64,000 nucleotides of DNA from Bosea sp. 124 (GTDB taxonomy: Bacteria > Pseudomonadota > Alphaproteobacteria > Rhizobiales > Beijerinckiaceae). The notes beneath the pieces are model-generated. The model worked only from the letters and a program-made list of their open reading frames with translations. It had not been told where the DNA came from and made no database searches. The stretch is from NCBI RefSeq assembly GCF_003046175.1, contig NZ_PZZM01000001.1, positions 1,063,001 to 1,127,000 of the forward strand, in the 5' to 3' direction. Position 1 is the first letter of the stretch. Each line of letters starts with the position of its first letter. The position numbers and the translations under genes are program-made. Below, one piece after another: positions 58,038 through 64,000 of this stretch.

Positions 58038-58762
58038 CGCGCTGGCTCGAAGGCGCCGGGCGGGACATGGCCGGTCTCGCCATAGGCATGGTCGAGCGCA
58101 TCGAGCATCGCCCACAGCACATCGCATTTGAATTCCAGCGCGGCGATGACGGCATCCTGATCGGCCGGCGTCCTCGCATTGGCGATGACATAGGCCAGGG
58201 CGCTCTCGACATCGCGTGAGGCCTGCTCAGGCCGCGCCGTGAAATAGCTCAGACTGTCTTCGCTGACGAAATCGTAGTGTGCGAGCATGCCGGCGACGCG
58301 CGCCTTGATCACCTGCGGCGAGAACAATTCGGTCAGGGACGAGGCAACGGCTTCGAGCAGCGGTCGCGCGCGCACGAAATCCAGATAGGCGCCGACAGCA
58401 AAGCGTGTCGCCGGCAAAACGCCTTTGTAGGCGATGACATCCTGCCGCTCGAAGCCGAGGCTTTCGCAGAGCCGCAGCCAGCGCTCTATGCCGCCCTCTC
58501 CATCCGCCGCGCCGTCATGGTCGACGAGACGCTGGCGCCAGGCGCGCCGCAAAGCGACGTCGTCGAGCCGCGCGATGAGGCTGGCATCCTTGCGCGGGAT
58601 CGCCGCTTGGTAGGCATAGCGATTGAGCGCCCAGGCCTGGACCTCGCCTTTGCTGCAGGCGCCTGAATGTAGCCGCTGATGAAACGGATGCCGGTCATGA
58701 TAGCGCGCCGCGCCGACCGCGCGCAGGCGGGCGAGAAACGCCTCGGGCGAAAGCAGGCTCAC
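58034..58762 (-). CDS. pqqC: Pyrroloquinoline-quinone synthase PqqC
   Basis: 242 residues. PqqC performs the last ring closure and the eight-electron oxidation to PQQ without a metal. The all-helical fold is seen in YHDRHPFHQRLHSGACSKGE, NRYAYQAAIPRKDASLIARL and the later LTELFSPQVIKARVAGMLAH and YFTARPEQASRDVESALAYV segments that carry conserved active-site residues. Start is a GTG overlapping the pqqB stop. Confidence 0.97.
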   Translation of the reverse strand: MSLLSPEAFLARLRAVGAARYHDRHPFHQRLHSGACSKGEVQAWALNRYAYQAAIPRKDASLIARLDDVALRRAWRQRLVDHDGAADGEGGIERWLRLCESLGFERQDVIAYKGVLPATRFAVGAYLDFVRARPLLEAVASSLTELFSPQVIKARVAGMLAHYDFVSEDSLSYFTARPEQASRDVESALAYVIANARTPADQDAVIAALEFKCDVLWAMLDALDHAYGETGHVPPGAFEPAR

Positions 58763-59643
58763 AGCGAGATCTCCAGCCCATCATGGGCGATCTCGACCCC
58801 GGCGCTCTCGACGAGCCTGCGCTCGCGCGAGCCCTCGATCAGGACGGGATTGGTGTTGTTGATATGGGTGTAGATCTTGCGCGACGCCGGCAGCTCCGCC
58901 AGCCAGTCGAGCGAGCCGCCCGGCCCGGTCATCGGCATGTGCCCCATGCGGCGCCCGGTCTTAGGGCCGAGCCCGCCACGTCGCATCTCCTCGTCGTCGA
59001 ACAACGTCCCGTCAAAGAGCACGATATGGGCGCGCTCTGCCCGCTGGCGAACCGCCTGGTTCAGCACAGCGCAACCGGGAATGTACACGAGCGAGGCGTT
59101 CGGACCCTCCATAGCAAGGCCACTCGTCTCGCCGGTCTCACTGTCCGTGATCGGCTCGTCCGCTTCGAGATACAGCGGTGCCTTTCCGGGAACCGGAAAC
59201 AGCGTCAACTCGAATCCAGCATGCGCCGGGATCGGCATCTCCGCCTCAGCGGCAACCCAGTTCGCGCTGAGAGGCTGTAGCATCGGGTTGTCCCTGATCG
59301 CAGCGCGGACCGGTGCGAGAGCCAGGATATCGAGGGCATGGCGTTCTCGAAGCGACAGAAGTCCGGCGACGTGATCGATCTCGGCACTCGTCAGAACGAC
59401 GGTCGAAATCGGCGAATTTCGTTCCGACCTCGGCCACAAATCCGGCGTCGCGCGCAGTTGCTGGCCAATATCCGGCGAAGCGTTGACCAGCACGCACCCA
59501 TCCGGACCCACGAACGCCAGCGAGGACTGTGTTCGCCATACCGCCCGCGGATCGCGCGCCCAGGCGAGCCGACAGTTGGCGCAGCCACAGTTCCATTGAG
59601 GAAAGCCGCCGCCCGCGGCAGAACCGAGAACGACGGCCCGCAT
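58759..59643 (-). CDS. pqqB: PQQ biosynthesis hydroxylase PqqB
   Basis: 294 residues, metallo-beta-lactamase fold. It hydroxylates the tyrosine part of the cross-linked intermediate. The N-terminus has GSAAGGGFPQWNCGCANCRL with the structural-zinc Cys19, Cys21 and Cys24. The active-site motif of the fold is reduced, as in the family (SAEIDHVAGLLSLRE). The ATG ending at 59643 is 5 nt after the pqqA stop. Confidence 0.96.
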   Translation of the reverse strand: MRAVVLGSAAGGGFPQWNCGCANCRLAWARDPRAVWRTQSSLAFVGPDGCVLVNASPDIGQQLRATPDLWPRSERNSPISTVVLTSAEIDHVAGLLSLRERHALDILALAPVRAAIRDNPMLQPLSANWVAAEAEMPIPAHAGFELTLFPVPGKAPLYLEADEPITDSETGETSGLAMEGPNASLVYIPGCAVLNQAVRQRAERAHIVLFDGTLFDDEEMRRGGLGPKTGRRMGHMPMTGPGGSLDWLAELPASRKIYTHINNTNPVLIEGSRERRLVESAGVEIAHDGLEISL

Positions 59644-59648
59644 ATTGC

Positions 59649-59777
59649 TCAGCTGTCGGCGTCGGTCGAAGTTGCCACCGGCACCGCATGGAGGTCGTCG
59701 CCCTCGCTGGCCGGCGCATAGGCCGTCACCTCCATGCCGCAGGCGATGTCCTCGATCGTCGGGGTTTCCCAGGTCAT
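59649..59777 (-). CDS. pqqA: PQQ precursor peptide PqqA
   Basis: 42 residues, longer than the classical 23-29 but usual for some alphaproteobacteria. The ATG ending at 59777 follows AAAGGAGACGAC. The peptide has the conserved start MTWETPTIEDIACGMEVTAY, where Glu16 and Tyr20 (E-x3-Y) become the PQQ skeleton. The tail after Tyr20 is acidic and Ala-rich. It opens the run pqqA-B-C-D-E. Confidence 0.95.
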   Translation of the reverse strand: MTWETPTIEDIACGMEVTAYAPASEGDDLHAVPVATSTDADS

Positions 59778-59912
59778 GTCGTCTCCTTTCGTGCTGTCCA
59801 ATCCGAACGCATCAGTGACGCCATTGATCCATAGCCAGTCATCCGCAGCCAAAACACGAAGTCTCGACCGTGCGAACAGCAGGTGTGCCCGAACAGCCCA
59901 TCGCGGCGACGC

Positions 59913-60386
59913 TCAAGGGCTGTCGTGGCGCGCTGTCGTGGACGGCGGCTTCCCGGCCCGGCGCCCGGCCCATCGCTCGACCGAATGATCAATCGCCAGA
60001 AGCAGCACTGCGAGCGCCGTCCCAGTCAGGACGATCGGCCAGTCGCCCCGCCCGGCCGCGCACCCCAATGCGGCCGTAACCCAGATCGCCGCTGCCGTGG
60101 TCAGCCCTCGCGGAGTTTGTTGGGCCCTGGATAGCGTGATGACGCCAGCGCCCAGGAAGCCGATGCCGGTTAGGACGCCCTGGACCACGCGGCTCGCCGC
60201 ATCAGCTTCCCCATCACCTGTGAAGATTGCAGCAGCAGTTGCCGTTCCAAGCCCAACGAGGCCAAACGTCCGGATCCCAGCGCTTTGTTGCTTGAGCGTT
60301 CGCTCCCAGCCGACGACAACGCCTACAGCCATGCCTGCGAGAAGCCGGAGAATGAGGTCAAGTTCGTCGATGATCGTGATGCCCAT
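59913..60386 (-). CDS. MgtC/SapB-family membrane protein
   Basis: 157 residues with about five helices. The signature is LRLLAGMAVGVVVGWERTLK followed by AGIRTFGLVGLGTATAAAIF and VLTGIGFLGAGVITL, which fits the MgtC/SapB N-terminal module. No cytosolic C-terminal ACT-like domain, so it belongs to the short form. MgtC proteins affect magnesium, acid or phosphate stress responses by modulating other membrane proteins. It lies upstream of pqqA on the same strand but 136 nt away. Confidence 0.88.
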   Translation of the reverse strand: MGITIIDELDLILRLLAGMAVGVVVGWERTLKQQSAGIRTFGLVGLGTATAAAIFTGDGEADAASRVVQGVLTGIGFLGAGVITLSRAQQTPRGLTTAAAIWVTAALGCAAGRGDWPIVLTGTALAVLLLAIDHSVERWAGRRAGKPPSTTARHDSP

Positions 60387-60595
60387 CCCGGCACAACCCT
60401 GACGGCTGCCATTAGTTCATGGCGTCATAACGTTCGGGTGCGCTGTGGCACCTTCCTCGTAGCGCCTCTGCCTCGCGGCTCGCCTAGGGTTACAACGCGA
60501 CCGGCATGGGCCTTGCCACGGCCGAGGTAAGCCATACCTGAACGAAAAGGTTCCTACCGACCCTTCCATTCAAGCAGTCGCTTCAGGAGTAAGCC

Positions 60596-61501
60596 ATGGA
60601 CGTTTCCCAGGCATTGAAGTCGATCGTTGCAGTCCGCTCCACCGTTCCCGATGACGCATTCACGGCGTCCGCGTTGGGTACACGGAGGGAGGGCAGCGGC
60701 GTGGTCATCCGGGATGACGGGCTCGTCGTGACCATTGGCTACCTCATCACCGAAGCCGAAGAAGTCTGGCTGACGACCCAAAGCGGCCGCGTCGTCCCTG
60801 CTCACGCCCTCGCATATGATCAAGAAACCGGCTTCGGGCTGGTGCAAGCGCTTGGCGGGCTCGGCCTGCCCGCCGTGGAGTTCGGCGATGCGAACGGGGC
60901 CGAAGTTGGTGATGCCGTCGTTCTCGCCGACGGTGCCGGCCAAGCTGTGCGGGCCAACATTGTCGCGCGACAGGAATTTGCCGGCTACTGGGAGTATCTG
61001 CTGGAGAGGGCGATCTTCGTCGCTCCGGCTCATCCGTCCTGGGGCGGCGCAGCGCTCATCGGAGCGGACGGCAAACTTCTCGGCATCGGCTCGCTGTTTC
61101 TCCAGGTGGCCCAGGGCGAGGATGTCTCCGACGTCAACATGATCGTTCCGATCGATCTGTTGTCTCCCATCCTGAACGACCTACTGCGCGAAGGCAGCGT
61201 CGCGAAGCCACCTCGCCCTTGGCTCGGCGCGTTCGCGGCCGAGAATGACGGCAAAGTCGTCGTTATGAGCGTGGCGGAAGGCGGGCCGGCGGCGAAGGCG
61301 GGAATACGTCCCGGGGACGTCATATCGGACGTCCAGGACGGTGAAGTTGAAGATCTCGCCGACTTCTACCGAAAATTGTGGGCCACGGGCCCGGCTGGAT
61401 CAGACGTTCCTATCAGGATAGTGCGCGATGGTCGCGAGGCGTGGGTCCGCGTCAAGTCGTCAGACCGCAGCAGTTTCCTCAGGAAACCCTCTCTCCAATA
61501 G
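60596..61501 (+). CDS. HtrA/DegP-like protein with all three catalytic residues lost
   Basis: 301 residues: a trypsin-like HtrA domain (about 1-200) followed by one PDZ domain (about 205-290, ending near IRIVRDGREAWVRV). The frame of the protease is clear in REGSGVVIRDDGLVVTIGYL and YDQETGFGLVQALGGLGLPA. The His position reads Tyr49 (IGYL for NNHVV), the Asp position reads Gly79, and the Ser position is Trp149 (HPSWGGAAL for GNSGGPL). There is no signal peptide. It should be a non-catalytic binding or chaperone protein, probably cytoplasmic. ATG at 60596 follows CAGGAG. Alone on its strand. Confidence 0.85.
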   Translation: MDVSQALKSIVAVRSTVPDDAFTASALGTRREGSGVVIRDDGLVVTIGYLITEAEEVWLTTQSGRVVPAHALAYDQETGFGLVQALGGLGLPAVEFGDANGAEVGDAVVLADGAGQAVRANIVARQEFAGYWEYLLERAIFVAPAHPSWGGAALIGADGKLLGIGSLFLQVAQGEDVSDVNMIVPIDLLSPILNDLLREGSVAKPPRPWLGAFAAENDGKVVVMSVAEGGPAAKAGIRPGDVISDVQDGEVEDLADFYRKLWATGPAGSDVPIRIVRDGREAWVRVKSSDRSSFLRKPSLQ

Positions 61502-61838
61502 CGGTCCCCCGCAACCAGTAGGACCTATCGCGCGCAACCCAACGCCCGCTCCTCGCGCAGAAGCGCCGTAACCATCCGAGGTTGTGCCGGGTTCAGCGGC
61601 ACGCGGATCGGCTTGTTGAGACGATCGTCCACGTCAATCCCGGGCGATTGGCAGGCTGTCACACCTTAACAATGATTCTTTGGATCACATGCTGGCCGAC
61701 GCTGGGCGAATTTAGCCTAAAAAAAAATTGCCGCTCCCTAGCGATCACGCGAGCGCGTTTCACTCGGATGCTCAGGGATGGGTCTTGCGGCTGAAATGCG
61801 GATCCCCATTTCGCCGCCACGCAACCGAGACCACACAC
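61502..61838. other. Intergenic region, mostly empty
   Basis: 337 nt between the HtrA-like gene and the 85-residue gene. A minus-strand 45-codon frame at 61525-61662 (PIRVPLNPAQPRMVTALLRE inside) reads protein-like but is unsupported. An A9 run lies near 61720. No terminator or promoter called. Confidence 0.4.
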
Positions 61839-62096
61839 ATGCCGAACTTCCGCTTTCCCGGCGTCTTGAATTCGCAGGAACTCCTCGTTGCCGAGGCGAT
61901 CCAGGCGAGAGCCTGGCAAGTGATCTGGGATGGGGGCCACTACATCGACGAACGGGCCGATCGAGCCAAGCTCGGCGGCATCGTGGTGCGGCTCATGTCG
62001 GATCGCTCGAAATCGATTAGCGACCTGGCGTCGGCCGCCGTCGCAGCGTTCAAGAGGCAGCACGGAAAAGATGGAGATTGTTCATCTTCCACCTGA
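61839..62096 (+). CDS. Hypothetical 85-residue protein
   Basis: ATG at 61839; the ribosome site is weak (GAGACC). The protein has a helical core with ELLVAEAIQARAWQVIWDGG, a central GGIVVRLMSD strand and a polar tail. It overlaps the start of the metallophosphoesterase gene by 19 nt, which suggests coupling. No family recognised. Confidence 0.5.
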   Translation: MPNFRFPGVLNSQELLVAEAIQARAWQVIWDGGHYIDERADRAKLGGIVVRLMSDRSKSISDLASAAVAAFKRQHGKDGDCSSST

Positions 62097-63202
62097 TCCT
62101 TGCAACTCCAAGCCTATTTGTCCTCGCTCGCTGGCTCTGGCCGTTATCGCTGCCATGGTGGGGAGCGGGCCCAATCGCGCTGCTGCTGATCTTCGTGTCG
62201 CAGTATCACTACTGGAGCCGGCTTTCGTCGGGCTCGGTTTTTGCGCCCGAGTTTCCTCGACCCGTCGTCATTCTGTTCAACTGGGCTTTTGGCACCATCG
62301 CGCTGCTCGCCGTTCTGCAGTTCCTGCTCGACCTCGGCACGCTGACGACCATGGTGGCGCGGCTGAGCATAGTCGCCGTACCGGACGTCGTTCGTTATGC
62401 GATCGCTGGCTTGGCCGCGCTTGTCGCTGCCTTCGGCGTTGCCAGCGCTCTACGTGTGCCACCCGTCAAGGACATCGAGGTTGCTATCCGCAACCTGCCG
62501 CCCGAGTTCGAGGGATATCTGCTGCTTCAATTGACGGATTTGCACATCAGCCGCCTGTTTCCAGAAAACTGGGCAAGGCACGTGGTCGATCGAGCAAACG
62601 CGTCCGCCGTCGACCTCATCGTCGTGACCGGGGACTTCATCGACGGCTCGCTGGCGATGCGTACTGCCGACGTCGAGCCCTTGCGCGATCTGCGTGCGCC
62701 AGACGGCGTCTACGCTATCCCAGGCAACCACGAATACTTCTTCGACTACGCGGCGTGGATGCGCCATCTCGCGGGCATGGGGATACACATGCTCGAGAAC
62801 GCACATGTCGTTCTGAAGCGTGGTCACGCGGGAATCGTGCTTGCCGGCGTCACGGATGTTTCGGCCCGTTCGCATGGACATCCCGGCCCCGATCTCGCAT
62901 CGGCACTGGCTGGTGCGCCGAACGATGCCCCGGTTATCCTGCTCGATCATCAGCCGAGGGGCGCCAAACAGGCTGCCGTGCGCGGCGTCGTGCTCCAGCT
63001 ATCGGGACACACGCATGGGGGGATGACCTTCGGGCTGGACCGGCTCGTCGCCAACGGTAATGGCGGGTTTGTGCGAGGGCGTTATGAAGTTGGTGGGATG
63101 ACGCTTTACGTCAGCAACGGCACCGCGCTGTGGCCAGGATTTGCGCTCAGATTGGGTCGGCCATCGGAGCTCACGCGCATCACGCTTCGCGGCTTGCTTT
63201 GA
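62078..63202 (+). CDS. Membrane metallophosphoesterase (YkuE-like)
   Basis: 374 residues. About four N-terminal helices (1-130) precede a calcineurin-type phosphoesterase domain at about 138-370. Its metal-binding motifs are in order: QLTDLHISRLF, VVTGDFIDG, PGNHEYFF, LLDHQP and LSGHTHGG, with all expected Asp, Asn and His residues. Family members act on lipid-linked or nucleotide phosphates; the substrate here is open. The start is uncertain: TTG at 62078 fits the frame, but the GGAG is only 2 nt away. A longer plus-strand frame over the same region is a shadow. Confidence 0.88.
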   Translation: MFIFHLILATPSLFVLARWLWPLSLPWWGAGPIALLLIFVSQYHYWSRLSSGSVFAPEFPRPVVILFNWAFGTIALLAVLQFLLDLGTLTTMVARLSIVAVPDVVRYAIAGLAALVAAFGVASALRVPPVKDIEVAIRNLPPEFEGYLLLQLTDLHISRLFPENWARHVVDRANASAVDLIVVTGDFIDGSLAMRTADVEPLRDLRAPDGVYAIPGNHEYFFDYAAWMRHLAGMGIHMLENAHVVLKRGHAGIVLAGVTDVSARSHGHPGPDLASALAGAPNDAPVILLDHQPRGAKQAAVRGVVLQLSGHTHGGMTFGLDRLVANGNGGFVRGRYEVGGMTLYVSNGTALWPGFALRLGRPSELTRITLRGLL

Positions 63203-63458
63203 CATAGCGGGAGCACGCGAATCCCCAGGATCGCCGACGCGGTCTGCCTAGAACATGCGACGCTCGGCAGCCCGGCCAAGCACGCGTAGCCCTTCCATTT
63301 GAGACCGACATTAGCGCATCCGGGTGACTTCTTGGAACTGGATTTCGAGCCCGTCTGTGCTATCAATTGCTGACGTTCGGCATTACCACTTCGCTTTGAC
63401 ACCCACCCACTGCGGACATCATAAAACGCGTTTAATTTCAATGCCTAGCAGCCCACGA

Positions 63459-63487
63459 TGGAGGTTCGAGTCCTCTCCTGGGCACCA
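63459..63487 (+). other. 3' end of a tRNA-Leu gene without its 5' part (attachment-site scar)
   Basis: The 29 nt hold a T arm with loop TTCGAGT, the acceptor 3' strand CCTGGGC, the discriminator A and CCA. This fits the 3' end of alphaproteobacterial tRNA-Leu genes that begin GCCCAGG. No matching 5' acceptor (GCCCAGG), D arm or anticodon arm lies upstream. Integrases commonly use tRNA 3' ends as attachment sites and leave such copies at the far end of an island. Confidence 0.65.
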
Positions 63488-63609
63488 CTCAGCTACCAGA
63501 GTGGTGGTTTGTCAGAGCCTTATCTGGCATCAATGGCTTGACCGAGCCCGAGTGATACAACCGGGTGGGCCAGATGGTTCTTTTGATGTCGCGTCCGCGC
63601 GGACACCCC

Positions 63610-63846
63610 TAAGCTGACGTCCAACAGTTCCGCAAGACCATGCCGGCGGTTCTGCGCGCTCTCGTCGGCAAGGGCGAAGTGATTCGATCCCTGAGCGTCA
63701 AGGACCGGGCTGAAGCCAAGCGACTTCATGCCAAGGTCGCGACCGAGGTCGCGCGGCATTGGCTCGCTCTCGGGTCCCGGCGCAGCGCCCGAGTGCCAAA
63801 CGGCACGCAATGCTGCCCCCCGGTCGGCGCCCAGTATCGCCCCTGA
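63610..63846 (+). pseudogene. N-terminal remnant of a tyrosine recombinase (phage integrase)
   Basis: The frame opens after a stop at about 63610 and reads QQFRKTMPAVLRALVGKGEV then IRSLSVKDRAEAKRLHAKVA, the typical N-terminal arm-binding region of tyrosine integrases (VP-x-x-L-R-x-L-x-GK-x-E-x-x-R-S-L-x-T-x-D-x-x-E-A). It stops at 63846 after a diverged tail; core-binding and catalytic domains (R-H-R-Y) are absent. It lies about 120 nt beyond the tRNA-Leu fragment, the usual order for an integrated element. Confidence 0.6.
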
Positions 63847-63859
63847 TGAGCTGAGGCGT

Positions 63860-64000
63860 TCAGCCGACGGCGGAGCGGAGCGGGTATGGCTTGCCGCAGC
63901 CGCACGGGCTGTGGGGCGTAGGGGCGCCTTGCTCCGAGCCCGCAGGAGTCGACGGGGCTCTCAGCAGCCCTGGCTCAACGGCCAAAAAGCCGTTGAGCGG
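63860..64000 (-). CDS. Possible C-terminal end of a protein cut by the right edge
   Basis: On the minus strand a frame of 46 codons enters from the right edge and ends with TGA at 63860. It reads PLNGFLAVEPGLLRAPSTPA then ends SPCGCGKPYPLRSAVG. The Cys-Gly-Cys-Gly is the only notable motif. No start is visible because the edge cuts it. A 10-bp hairpin lies inside it, which would also fit non-coding DNA, so this is doubtful. Confidence 0.25.
   Translation of the reverse strand, partial: PLNGFLAVEPGLLRAPSTPAGSEQGAPTPHSPCGCGKPYPLRSAVG
63973..63998. repeat. 10-bp inverted repeat with A-rich loop
   Basis: Stem 63973-63982 with 63989-63998, loop CAAAAA. It could be part of a terminator or of the ends of a mobile element near the integrase remnant. 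No T tract follows within the window. Confidence 0.35.

Noticed and set aside
61930..63060. 376-codon plus-strand frame over the metallophosphoesterase
   Set aside because: It is Arg/Ser-rich shadow translation of the phosphoesterase gene, whose metal motifs are clear in the other frame.
1..64000. CRISPR array, toxin-antitoxin module, phage structural genes, BGC-type cluster
   Set aside because: No regularly spaced repeats, Cas genes, capsid/tail genes or biosynthetic megaenzymes were seen anywhere in the window.

Overview
The window is a high-GC bacterial chromosome segment. The gene families point to an alphaproteobacterium of the order Hyphomicrobiales, close to Bosea or Methylobacterium-type bacteria (inference from gene content, not from a marker gene). 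Supporting families are LigD with two Ku proteins, HWE-type histidine kinases, a BLUF photoreceptor, a contiguous pqqABCDE set, DUF2171/DUF3008/DUF883-like stress proteins, and many matches to the alphaproteobacterial EcfG promoter pattern.

Layout. 1-5.0 kb: a membrane protein cut by the left edge, tiny membrane proteins, an MCE/MlaD protein without its transporter, a lipoprotein, a tRNA-Val-like relic and a BLUF protein. 5.0-5.6 kb: a decayed IS3-family transposase. 5.7-10.7 kb: non-homologous end joining, with LigD and a Ku gene on the plus strand and a second Ku gene tail-to-tail on the minus strand. 10.8-14.7 kb: a PHB-depolymerase-like hydrolase behind a ribbon-helix-helix regulator, then small stress and secreted proteins. 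15-20 kb: minus-strand membrane-stress genes (AI-2E-type permease, ElaB-like protein, YihY). 20.3-28.9 kb: an exonuclease III homologue, a DUF892 ferritin-like protein, and a signalling cluster of two HWE kinases, a single-domain response regulator and a hybrid kinase with two receiver domains. 28.9-33 kb: isochorismatase-like hydrolase, AAG-type glycosylase, phospholipase D/cardiolipin synthase and a DUF6766-like membrane protein. 33-41.4 kb: a molybdenum aldehyde oxidase operon (paoABC type), divergent from a catalase-family gene, and a large KatE catalase. 41.7-44.2 kb: a short-chain dehydrogenase, a DksA-type zinc finger protein, and a patch of broken genes. 44.3-50 kb: a minus-strand caa3-type cytochrome oxidase operon. 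50.1-53.6 kb: a PQQ-type sugar dehydrogenase lipoprotein, an L,D-transpeptidase and an extensin-like protein. 53.6-55.9 kb: a DUF763 gene behind a LexA-box match, and small stress proteins. 55.9-59.8 kb: pqqABCDE continuing into a PCC/DUF296 gene and a SemiSWEET transporter gene. 59.9-63.2 kb: MgtC-like protein, a catalytically dead HtrA-like protein and a membrane metallophosphoesterase. 63.4-64 kb: a tRNA-Leu 3' fragment followed by an integrase remnant, which looks like an integration scar.

How it fits together. Much of the window reads as a general-stress and DNA-protection locus. By eye I found six perfect GGAAC-N16/17-CGTT elements 16-49 nt upstream of start codons (Ku, PepSY-like protein, response regulator, a small helical protein, KatE, the oxidase operon) and about ten weaker ones. 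A second theme is PQQ-linked periplasmic oxidation. The PQQ biosynthesis operon, a PQQ-type sugar dehydrogenase and a cytochrome-c-accepting terminal oxidase lie within 16 kb. Several pseudogenes and two tRNA fragments show that parts of the segment have been rearranged.
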